This document shows positions 50,149 through 58,080 of a DNA stretch of 64,000 nucleotides, one piece after another. The DNA is from PALSA-911 sp963743035 (GTDB lineage Bacteria > Pseudomonadota > Alphaproteobacteria > Acetobacterales > Acetobacteraceae): positions 372,001-436,000 of the forward strand of contig CAVUOB010000004.1 of the NCBI GenBank assembly GCA_963743035.1, written 5' to 3'. The position numbers and the translations under genes are program-made. A model generated the notes under the pieces. It was given only the letters and a program-made list of their open reading frames with translations. It was not told the DNA's origin and ran no database searches. The stretch's first letter is position 1; every line of letters begins with the position of its first letter.

Positions 50149-51345
50149 CTATTTCAGCGGGCATTTGCTGTCGGCCGGGGCGCGGAACGCTTCCGCCGCC
50201 GGAACCGTTCCGGTGATCTCGTAATAGTCCCACGGCGCATGGGATTGTTCCGGCGTCTTGATGCGGGCCAGCAGCATGTCGTGGATGAACCGCCCGTTCG
50301 CCAGCAGCCTGCCGTTGCGGGCGAAGGCGTCCTCGATCGGCGCGCGGCGCAGCCAGTCGCGCACGATCTCCGCCTTGGTGCTGCCGGTGGCCTTTACCGC
50401 GCGCAGGTAGTTCAGCACCGCGGAATAGACGCCGGCCTGGAACATCGTCGGCATCGCCTGGTGCAGGGCGAAGAAGCGCTGCGCGAAGCCGCGCGAGCGC
50501 TCGTCGCGGTCCCAGTAGAAGGCGGTGGCGAATTCGAGGCCGTGCAGCACCCCGAGCCCGGCCGAGTGCACCTCGGTGATCGTGGTGTACATCATGCCGA
50601 AACGCTGCCCCGGCTCGATCGCGCCGGCCTCGCGCAGCTGGCCGACCGCGGTCGACAGATCCACCCCGCCGGCGGTGAAGGCGATGTACTGGGCGTTGGA
50701 CGCCTTCGCCTCCTCCAGGTAGTCGGCGTATTCGGTCTCTCCCAGCGGGTGGCGGGAGACGCCCAGCACCTTGCCGCCATTGGCCGCCACGGTCTGCTGG
50801 ATCATCGCCTCGATCGCCTGGCCGCCGGGATAGTCCTGGGCGATGATGAACCAGCTGCGCATCCCGGCCCGGAGCTGGGCCAGCGTCGCGGTATGGGCGA
50901 CGGAATAGACGTCCCAGGTCCAGGCGATGCCGTAGCCGTTGCAATCCTCCTCGGTGATCCGGTCGGTGATCGGCGTGCTGAAGAACACCAGCCGGCGCTC
51001 CGCTCCGGCCAGCGCGTTCACCGCCATGGCGACGGCGGAGGTGGGCACGTCGAAGATCGCATCGACGCCCTGCCGCTCGAACCAGTCGCGCGCGACGGCG
51101 ACGCCGAATTCCGGATTGTTCTGATGATCGGAGAACACGAGCTCGGCCTTCCCCGCCATGCCCGCATCCTCGATCGCCAGGCGGGCGGCGACCACCGAAC
51201 CCTGCCCGGCATAGGCGGCGAACACCGCGCCGATATTGGTGAGCACGCCGATCTTCACATGCGGCTGCGCCATCGCTGCGCGGGGCAGCAGCAGACCAGG
51301 CAGCAGCAGACAAAGCAGAACCCAGCCGACGGACCGCAAGGCCAT
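50149..51345 (-). CDS. ABC transporter substrate-binding protein, branched-chain amino acid (Peripla_BP_6) type
   Basis: A 398-residue exported binding protein. A signal peptide (MALRSVGWVLLCLLLPGLLLPRAAMA) leads into QPHVKIGVLTNIGAVFAAYAGQGSV, the Leu/Ile/Val-binding protein fold, with FSDHQNNPEFGVAVARDWFE typical of the group. Two starts are close: the ATG at 51345 lies at good distance from GGGAG and is preferred to 51357. It is homologous to the protein at 52437-53664 (shared DHQNxP, CNGYG/CNATT and C-terminal APWDYY..CPLK). No permease or ATPase genes are near; its ligand may be an aromatic or branched carboxylate. Confidence 0.87.
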   Translation of the reverse strand: MALRSVGWVLLCLLLPGLLLPRAAMAQPHVKIGVLTNIGAVFAAYAGQGSVVAARLAIEDAGMAGKAELVFSDHQNNPEFGVAVARDWFERQGVDAIFDVPTSAVAMAVNALAGAERRLVFFSTPITDRITEEDCNGYGIAWTWDVYSVAHTATLAQLRAGMRSWFIIAQDYPGGQAIEAMIQQTVAANGGKVLGVSRHPLGETEYADYLEEAKASNAQYIAFTAGGVDLSTAVGQLREAGAIEPGQRFGMMYTTITEVHSAGLGVLHGLEFATAFYWDRDERSRGFAQRFFALHQAMPTMFQAGVYSAVLNYLRAVKATGSTKAEIVRDWLRRAPIEDAFARNGRLLANGRFIHDMLLARIKTPEQSHAPWDYYEITGTVPAAEAFRAPADSKCPLK

Positions 51346-51455
51346 CCCATCTCCCAAAGCCCGGGCGCCTGCCCGGAACGGTCATGCTTACCGAAGACGT
51401 TGCCGGCGGAATAGCCGGAACAACCTCCCCGAAACGAACGGGATCCCGGGTGCCC

Positions 51456-52241
51456 TCAGGTCCGGCCGGCGGACCAGGCGCCGTCGATCGGCAGCGCCGC
51501 GCCGTTGATGTCGCGCCCATGCGGCCCGCAGAGGAAGGCGATCAGGCCGGCGACATTGTCCGCGTCCACGAAATGCCCGGAAGGCAGGCGCGTGGTCAGC
51601 CGGCCGATGATCTGTTCGCGCGGCGTGCCGTCCCGCGCCATCTCCGCCTGCACCCGCCCTTCCGTGGCCGGTGTCAGCACCGAGCCCGGACAGATCGCGT
51701 TGCAGGTGATCTCCGACTTCGCGACTTCCAGCGCCACCGCCCGGGTCAGCCCGATCAGCGCGGTCTTGGTGGTGATGTAATCGACCCGGTCGGTCACCGC
51801 GAACATCGAGAAGGTGGAGGCCATGTTGACGATCCGCCCCCAGCCGGCGGCCTTCATGTAGGGCAGGCCGAGCCGGATGGTATGGAACGTCGCCGACAGA
51901 TTGACCGCGAGGGCGGCGTCCCAGTCCTCGGTCCGGAAGTGATCGATCGGGCTGAAATACCGCACCACCGCGTTGTTCACGACGATGTCGACGCCGCCGA
52001 GCGTTTCCGCGGTGGCCTTCACCAGCTGCTCGATCTGGTCGGGATGGCGCAGATCGGCCCCATGATAGGCCGCGCGCACCTTGTGGGTCTGTTCCAGTTC
52101 CGCCTGCCGGTCGCGGATGACATCCGGTTCGGCGAAGCCGTTCAACATGATGCTGGCCCCCTGCCCCGCCAGCGCCATCGCCGTGGCGAACCCCATGCCG
52201 CCGAGTGAGCCGGTGATGAGCGCGGTCTTGCCTTTGAGCAT
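51456..52241 (-). CDS. SDR-family oxidoreductase (3-hydroxybutyrate dehydrogenase-like)
   Basis: A 261-residue classical SDR. TGSLGGMGFATAMALA is the coenzyme site (T-G-x-x-x-G-M-G), with LNGFAEPDVI following, then NNAVVRYFSP in place of NNAG. The catalytic Ser is in NMASTFSMFA and the motif YITTK has the usual Tyr and Lys. CNAICPGSVLTPATEGRVQ and the insert near residue 190-215 resemble D-3-hydroxybutyrate dehydrogenase. GGGGGGACCCGC precedes the ATG. It lies between two paralogous binding-protein genes in the same direction, suggesting that the imported compound is its substrate or a derivative of it. Confidence 0.87.
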   Translation of the reverse strand: MLKGKTALITGSLGGMGFATAMALAGQGASIMLNGFAEPDVIRDRQAELEQTHKVRAAYHGADLRHPDQIEQLVKATAETLGGVDIVVNNAVVRYFSPIDHFRTEDWDAALAVNLSATFHTIRLGLPYMKAAGWGRIVNMASTFSMFAVTDRVDYITTKTALIGLTRAVALEVAKSEITCNAICPGSVLTPATEGRVQAEMARDGTPREQIIGRLTTRLPSGHFVDADNVAGLIAFLCGPHGRDINGAALPIDGAWSAGRT

Positions 52242-52436
52242 GCGGGTCCCCCCCGTTTGGTTTTGCCGTCTGGTTTTGCGGGGATTAGAGAGCCCGAACA
52301 CGGAGTTGACCAGCCTACCCCCTTCGAACGCGGTGCTGCGGCGCGGTTCGCCGTCCCTCCGTTCTGTGCTGAGAGACGAATGCCCGGGGTTCGACAGGCT
52401 GGCGAACCCATTCGCCCCTGCAAGGAAGCCGGTCTG

Positions 52437-53664
52437 CTAGCGCTTGACCAGCGGGCATTTGGACTCGGACAGCGGCTGGAACGCCTGATCGCCCGGCACG
52501 GTCGCCACGAGCTTGTAATAATCCCAGGGCGCGCTCAACTCGGACGGCTTTTTGACCTGGAACAAGTACATGTCGTGCACCATCAGCCCGTCCGCGCGGA
52601 TATGACCGTTGTGGGCGAAGAAATCATCGACCGGTGTCGCCCGCATCTTTTCCATCACCGGCCCCGCATCGGTCGTTCCCGCCGCCTTCACGGCTTGCAG
52701 GTAATGCGTGGTGGCCGAGTAGATGCCGGCCTGCGACATGTTCGGCATCTTCTGCATGCGCTGGAAATACCGTTTGGAGAAGGCTCGCCCGGCATCGTTC
52801 ATGTCCCAGTAGAAGGCCGAGGCCAGCGTCATGCCCTGCGTGGCCTGCAGCCCAAGCGCGTGCACGTCGTTGATATAGACCAACAGGCCGGCCAGGCGCT
52901 GGCCGGACTGGTTCAGGCCGAACTCCGCCGCCTGCTTGATCGCATTGGTCAGATCGACACCGGCATTGGCGAAGCCGACGACCTGCGCCTTCGATTGCTG
53001 CGCCTGCAGCAGGAAGGAGGAAAAATCCGCGGTGCCCGGAGGCGTTCGCGCGCTGCCGAGGACCTGGCCGCCGCCGGCCTTGACGACGCTTTCGGTGTCC
53101 GCCTGCAGCTGCGCGCCGAAGGTGTAGTCGGCGGTGATGAAGAACCAGCTCTTGCCGCCCTGGTCGAGCACCGCCTTGCCCACCGTATGGGCCAGCGCAT
53201 AGGTGTTGTAGGCGTAATGGACCGTTGTCGCGTTGCAGGAACTCGTTGGTGATACTGAGTGCCCCGGGGCCGTTCAGGATGACGATCCTGTTGCGTTCCT
53301 TGGCGACGCTCATCACCGCGAGCGCCGGGCTGGAGGCGGCGACGTCCATCAGCGCGGTGACGTGATCGACGTCAAACCAGCGGCTGGCGATGGCGCTCGC
53401 GGTGTCCGGCTTGTTCTGGTGGTCGGCAGCGAGGACTTCGATGGGCCGGCCGAGGACGCTGCCGCCGAAATCCTCCACCGCCATCTTCGCCGCCATGACA
53501 CTGCCCGGTCCGCCCACGTCGGCGTAGATGCTGGACATGTCGAGGATCAGCCCGAGCTTGACCGGCTCCTGGGCCCCCTGCTGCGGAGATCCCACCTGGG
53601 CGGCGGCCGTGCCGATGGTCGCCAGCGCGAGAGCCGTCAGCAGCCCTGTCACGAATGCCTTCAT
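52437..53664 (-). pseudogene. ABC transporter substrate-binding protein (Peripla_BP_6 type), one extra base
   Basis: Paralogue of the protein at 50149-51345. Signal peptide MKAFVTGLLTALALATIGTAAAQ, then KLGLILDMSSIYADVGGPGSVMAAK, LAADHQNKPDTASAIASRWFD, and after the break VGKAVLDQGGKSWFFITADYTFGAQL and the C-terminus APWDYYKLV..CPLVKR. One extra base near 53238 splits the gene; without it the join reads ITNEF-CNATTVHYAYNTYALAHTVGKAVL, matching the paralogue, and the span gives 409 codons (1228 minus 1). The start at 53664 is chosen over 53676; neither has a strong ribosome-binding site. A working gene is likely if the extra base is an error. Confidence 0.85.
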
Positions 53665-53765
53665 AGGAGACCCCATCTGTCGTTGCGGGCTCAACGACCC
53701 GTTTCCGCGTCGCTATACCATTCTGGCCTGGCACGCGGATACCGGAACCGCCGGCGGGGCGCCGC

Positions 53766-54707
53766 CTACCCGACCAAACCCATGACCTCCGCCGCGAACC
53801 GTTCCAGCCGCGCCAGGCTCCCGGCCAGCGTCTCCCCGCGAAAATCGAAGATTAGCTCGTGCACGCCGATCGCGGCGAAGGCGGCGATATCCTCCGCGAT
53901 CTGGGCGGGGGCGCCGGAGAACGGCTTGCGCCCGCCATCCGGTCCCGGCAGCGCCACGTCGTAGAGCGGCGCCTTGTACGAAATGGTCAGCGTGGCGAAA
54001 TCCCGCCCCTCGGCCTCGGTCAGCCGTTTCAGCTCCGCCAGTTTCTCCTGCATTTCCGCCGGCGGCAGCGGTACCGCGGCGATGGCGCCGACGGGGTGCC
54101 AGCCGTCGCCGAAGCGGGCGGTGCGGCGCAGCGCGGCCCGGCTGTGCCCGCCCACCCAGATCGGCGGCCCCGGACGCTGCAGCGGGAACGGCTCGCAACG
54201 TATCTGATCGAAGGAATAGAACTCCCCGGCATGGGAGGCCGGAGACATCGTCCAGAGCTTGCGCAGGATCTGCAGATACTCGTCGCTCACCGCCCCGCGC
54301 CGGGCGAAATCGGCAGCACCCAGTGCGGCGAACTCCTCCTCCAGCCAGCCGACGCCGACGCCCACGGTCAGCCGGCCCTCCGACAGCACATCGATCGTCG
54401 CCAGCATCTTCGCGGTCAGCACCGGGTTTCGGTACGGCAGGATCGTCACCGAGCTCACCAGCCGCAGCCGCTCGGTGATCCCCGCCACGAAGGCCAGCAG
54501 GGAGAACTGCTCCAGCACGTCGCCATGGCTCGGGTGCTCGCCGGAGACGGTGTAGGGGTAGATCGAGCTCGACGTGACAGGGAATACCACGTGGTCTGCG
54601 ACCATGGCGGAATGGAAGCCCGCCGCCTCCCCGGCCCGGGCCAGGGCCGCGATGGCGGACCGGGTGGCGAGCTCGCCGCGGGTGGGGAGATAGAAGCCGT
54701 AGCGCAT
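53766..54707 (-). CDS. LLM-class (F420/FMN-dependent) oxidoreductase
   Basis: A 313-residue luciferase-like TIM-barrel flavoprotein of the TIGR03619-type group. RYGFYLPTRGELATRSAI, AAGFHSAMVADHVVFP, VSSVTILPYRNPVLTAKMLATIDVLSEGR, VGVGVGWLEEEFAAL and PPIWVGGHSRAALRRTARFGDGWHP are the family landmarks. GGAGGACCCGA precedes the ATG at 54707. It could use FMN or F420; many alphaproteobacterial homologues are unassigned. It is the upstream-most of a leftward block with the two binding proteins and the SDR. Confidence 0.87.
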   Translation of the reverse strand: MRYGFYLPTRGELATRSAIAALARAGEAAGFHSAMVADHVVFPVTSSSIYPYTVSGEHPSHGDVLEQFSLLAFVAGITERLRLVSSVTILPYRNPVLTAKMLATIDVLSEGRLTVGVGVGWLEEEFAALGAADFARRGAVSDEYLQILRKLWTMSPASHAGEFYSFDQIRCEPFPLQRPGPPIWVGGHSRAALRRTARFGDGWHPVGAIAAVPLPPAEMQEKLAELKRLTEAEGRDFATLTISYKAPLYDVALPGPDGGRKPFSGAPAQIAEDIAAFAAIGVHELIFDFRGETLAGSLARLERFAAEVMGLVG

Positions 54708-54882
54708 TCGGGTCCTCCGGCGGCGGAAATGTTCATCCGATCCGAAGTTGACACCGCCCATGGCGGATGGCTCAACCCATGCCCATGCGGCGCCTTGTGC
54801 CGGTCATGGATTGCTGCGCTGCACCAATTCCCCTTTCGGGAGCCGGCGCGCCGCAGTAGCTTCCACGGGATTGACGAGATCG

Positions 54883-56133
54883 ATGATGGCCAAGCTGCTG
54901 TTCCTCAGCCAAAGAATTCCCTACCCGCCGAACAAGGGCGAGAAGATCCGCGCGCTGAAGATCCTCGAGCATCTCGGGCGGTCGCATGAGATCCATCTCG
55001 GCTGCCTGGTCGACGATCCCGCCGACTGGCAGCATGTCGGCACCGTGCGGGCGCTGTGCGCGGACAGTTATTTCGCCCGGCTGGACCGCCGGCGCGCCAG
55101 GATCACCTGCCTCGGCGGCCTGCTAACCGGTGCGCCGCTGAGCGTCGAGTTTTTCCGCCATGCCGGGCTGGCGGGCTGGATCGCCCGCGTGCTGGAGCAG
55201 GTGCGGCCGGACGCCGTGTTCGTCTATTCGTCCAACATGGCGCCGTACGTCCTGGACCGCCTCCCCGCTCTGGGGCAGCGGCGCATCGTGGACCTGGTGG
55301 ACGTCGATTCGGAGAAATGGCGCGCCTATGCCGCGGCGGCGAGCGGGCCGATGCACTGGATCTACCGGCGGGAGGCGCGGCTGATGGCGGCGCTGGAGCG
55401 GCGCATCGCGCGGGAATGCGATGCCTGCACCCTGGTCTCCGCCGACGAGGCGCGGCTGTTCGCCGGGCTGGTTCCCGATGCGGCGAGGAAGATCCATGCG
55501 ATCAGCAACGGCGTGGACCAGGCCTATTTCGACCCCGGGCAGAATTATCCCGCACCGTTCGATACCGGCGATCCGAACCGCGCCGATTTCGTGTTCACCG
55601 GCACCATGGACTACCCGCCCAATGTCGAGGCGGTGAGCTGGTTCGCGCAGGACATTCTGCCGCTGGTGCGCCGGACGCTGCCGGGCGCGCGGTTCCACAT
55701 CGTCGGCCACAGCCCGGCCGAGAGCGTGAAGCGGCTGGCGCAGATCGACGGCGTGTTGGTGACCGGGCGCGTGGCCGATGTGCGGCCCTATATCGCGCAC
55801 GCCACCGCCGCCGTGGCGCCGATGCGCATCGGCCGGGGCATCCAGAACAAGGTGCTGGAGGCGATGGCCATGGCCCGCCCGGTGGTGGCGACCACCGACG
55901 CGCTGGAAGGGATCGAGGCGGAACGGGGAAGCGAGGTGCTGCTGGCCGACGATACCGAGGGCTTCGCCGCGCAGTGCTGCCGGCTGGCATCGCCCGGCCT
56001 GGCCGCCGCCATCGGCGCCGCGGCGCGCCGGCGCGTGCTGGCGGATTATATCTGGGCGGAGCGGCTGCAGGGCTTCGACGCCCTGCTGGGCACGGCCCCT
56101 GCGCCGATCCCGCGGACGGCGCCGGCAGGCTGA
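54883..56133 (+). CDS. family 4-type glycosyltransferase, TIGR03087 (XrtA/PEP-CTERM-associated) group
   Basis: A 416-residue GT-B glycosyltransferase. The start LLFLSQRIPYPPNKGEKIRALKILEHL is the hallmark of the TIGR03087 group, usually encoded beside PEP-CTERM exopolysaccharide loci. The Rossmann-like second half has ISNGVDQAYFDP, FVFTGTMDYPPNVEAV, FHIVGHSPAESV and the donor-binding segment RIGRGIQNKVLEAMAMARPVVAT. Two adjacent ATGs occur (54883, 54886). It is divergent from the LLM gene and followed after 68 bases by gmhA, so it probably takes part in building a heptose-containing surface polysaccharide. Confidence 0.85.
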   Translation: MMAKLLFLSQRIPYPPNKGEKIRALKILEHLGRSHEIHLGCLVDDPADWQHVGTVRALCADSYFARLDRRRARITCLGGLLTGAPLSVEFFRHAGLAGWIARVLEQVRPDAVFVYSSNMAPYVLDRLPALGQRRIVDLVDVDSEKWRAYAAAASGPMHWIYRREARLMAALERRIARECDACTLVSADEARLFAGLVPDAARKIHAISNGVDQAYFDPGQNYPAPFDTGDPNRADFVFTGTMDYPPNVEAVSWFAQDILPLVRRTLPGARFHIVGHSPAESVKRLAQIDGVLVTGRVADVRPYIAHATAAVAPMRIGRGIQNKVLEAMAMARPVVATTDALEGIEAERGSEVLLADDTEGFAAQCCRLASPGLAAAIGAAARRRVLADYIWAERLQGFDALLGTAPAPIPRTAPAG

Positions 56134-56201
56134 CGCGAAGAACTTCCAGAAGTTACGAAACCACCCCCAAGACCGACGATACGATTTTCAGGAGCTTTCC
56201 C

Positions 56202-56801
56202 ATGCAGACCGCCGATCCGGAATTTGTCGACGCCTTTCTGGCGGAATCCGTCACCGCGCTGTCCGCGTTCCAGGCGGATGCCGGCTTCCATCAGACGATG
56301 ACGGCGATGGCCGATGCCGTCGTCACCGCGCTGCGCGACGGCAAGAAGCTGCTGATCGCCGGCAATGGCGGCAGCGCCGGCGACGCCCAGCATATCGCCG
56401 GCGAGTTCATCGCCCGGCTGATGTACGACCGCGCGCCGCTGGCGGCGATCGCGCTGACGGTGGACAGCTCGGTGATCACCGCCACCGGCAACGATTACGG
56501 CTACGACCATATCTTCGAGCGCCAGGTGCTCGGCCTCGGCCAGCCGGGCGACGTGTTCCTCGGCATCTCCACGTCCGGCGGTTCGCGAAACGTGCTGCGC
56601 GCCTTCGATGCGGCGGCCGAAAAGGGGCTGGTGTCGATCGGCTTCTGCGGCGCCAGTGGCGGGCCGATGCGGGAGAAATGCAGCCTGCTGCTGGAAGCGC
56701 CCTCGAGCAAGACCGCGATCATCCAGCAGATCCATATCGTGGCCGCGCATATCATCTGCGCCCTGGTGGAACGGGCCATGTTCCCGCGCAACACGGCCTG
56801 A
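56202..56801 (+). CDS. gmhA: sedoheptulose-7-phosphate isomerase
   Basis: A 199-residue SIS-domain isomerase that turns sedoheptulose 7-phosphate into D-glycero-D-manno-heptose 7-phosphate, the first step of heptose synthesis. LLIAGNGGSAGDAQHIAGEFI, ALTVDSSVITATGNDYGYDHIF and LGISTSGGSRNVLRAF are diagnostic, with SSKTAIIQQIHIVAAHIICALVE at the end. AGGAG lies before the ATG at 56202. The next gene starts only 3 bases after its stop, so the two heptose genes are co-expressed. Confidence 0.92.
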   Translation: MQTADPEFVDAFLAESVTALSAFQADAGFHQTMTAMADAVVTALRDGKKLLIAGNGGSAGDAQHIAGEFIARLMYDRAPLAAIALTVDSSVITATGNDYGYDHIFERQVLGLGQPGDVFLGISTSGGSRNVLRAFDAAAEKGLVSIGFCGASGGPMREKCSLLLEAPSSKTAIIQQIHIVAAHIICALVERAMFPRNTA

Positions 56802-56804
56802 CCC

Positions 56805-58019
56805 GTGCGGCCGGCGAGCGTGGCGCAATGCGCGGTGCTGCTCGACGGCACCGACACCGGTGAGCCGGCCACGCCGCTGGCGCTGCATACCTGCGGCGAC
56901 CGGCCGTTCCTCGCCTGGAAGCTGCGCGAGCTGCTGCGGTTCGGCGTCGACGACTTCCTGCTGATGAGCGAAGATCCTTCCGGCGCCGTGGCGGCCGCGC
57001 TGCCGGCCATCCGGGCAAGCCTGCCGAAGCCAGCGCGGATCACCTGCCGCAGCGCACCGCCGCGCGCGGGCAGCGGCGGCGCGCTGTATCACGCGCGCGC
57101 CCGGCTGGCGGAGCGGTTCCTGCTCTGCCACGGCGCGTCCCTGCTGGACTTCAATTTGTCCCGCCTTCTCGCCGATGCGGCGGGCGACCCCGCCGAGGTG
57201 ACGGGACGGATGGTGCTGCGACGGTTGGACGAGGCGCCGGGTTGCGGCGTGGTGGAAACGGACGGGGATCGCGTGACCGGCTTGCGCGGGCAGCCCCGGC
57301 CCGGCGAGCGCGGCACCATCGCCGCCGGCGTCTGCCTGCTCGATCGCAGGATCCTGGACGACGTCGCGCCCGCCTGCTCGCTGGAGCGCGACATCCTCCC
57401 CACGCTGGCGGCGCGCGGCGCGCTGCGTGGCACCGTCGGGGATGGGTATTTCGTCGATATCGGCATTCCCGCCGACCTGGAACGGGCCCGCGCGGAACTG
57501 CCGGCCAGGCTGCACCGCCGCGCCCTGTTCCTGGACCGGGACGGCGTGATCAATCACGATCACGGCTATGTCGGCACGCGCGACCGGTTCGAGTGGATGG
57601 CGGGGGCGCGCGAGACCATCCGCGCCGCCACCGATGCCGGGTTCCATGTCTTCGTCGTCACCAACCAGTCCGGCATCGCGCGCGGGCATTACGACGAGGC
57701 GCAGTTCGCCGCGCTGAACGACTGGATGGTGGATCAGATCCGCGCCGCCGGGGGCACCGTGGACGATGTGCGCTTCTGCCCGTTCCATCCGCAAGCCAGC
57801 GTCGAGGCCTATCGCCGCGCCAGCGACTGGCGCAAGCCGGCGCCGGGCATGCTACTGGACCTGATCGCCAGATGGGATCTCGATCCCGCGCGCAGCCTGC
57901 TCATCGGCGACCAGCCGACCGACCTCGCCGCCGCAGCGGCGGCAGGCGTGGCGGCCCATTGTTTCGAGGGCGCCGACCTGGCGGCATTCGCCCGGCCGCT
58001 GCTGGCCCGGGTAAACTAG
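56805..58019 (+). CDS. HddC-like nucleotidyltransferase fused to GmhB-type heptose-bisphosphate phosphatase
   Basis: A 404-residue two-domain protein starting at GTG. Residues 1-230 follow the HddC/sugar nucleotidyltransferase fold (RPFLAWKLRELLRFGVDDFLLM, GYFVDIGIPADLERAR), but the catalytic G-G-x-G-T-R loop has become LLDGTDTGEPATPL and the following K-P lysine is gone, so this half may be inactive or altered. Residues 235-404 are a HAD phosphatase of the GmhB type: FLDRDGVINHDHGYVG, VVTNQSGIARGHY, CPFHPQAS, DWRKPAPGML and IGDQPTDLAA. The zinc loop of E. coli GmhB (C-x-H and C-x-C) is mostly lost here (CPFHP, SDW). Next after gmhA with a 3-base gap. A later in-frame GTG (56820) is an alternative start. 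Confidence 0.82.
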   Translation: MRPASVAQCAVLLDGTDTGEPATPLALHTCGDRPFLAWKLRELLRFGVDDFLLMSEDPSGAVAAALPAIRASLPKPARITCRSAPPRAGSGGALYHARARLAERFLLCHGASLLDFNLSRLLADAAGDPAEVTGRMVLRRLDEAPGCGVVETDGDRVTGLRGQPRPGERGTIAAGVCLLDRRILDDVAPACSLERDILPTLAARGALRGTVGDGYFVDIGIPADLERARAELPARLHRRALFLDRDGVINHDHGYVGTRDRFEWMAGARETIRAATDAGFHVFVVTNQSGIARGHYDEAQFAALNDWMVDQIRAAGGTVDDVRFCPFHPQASVEAYRRASDWRKPAPGMLLDLIARWDLDPARSLLIGDQPTDLAAAAAAGVAAHCFEGADLAAFARPLLARVN

Positions 58020-58080
58020 GGCGGAAGGCGCTTTTCCGTCCGCATTGCCGCCGCCTTGTCACGCTCCTAACATCCGCGGC

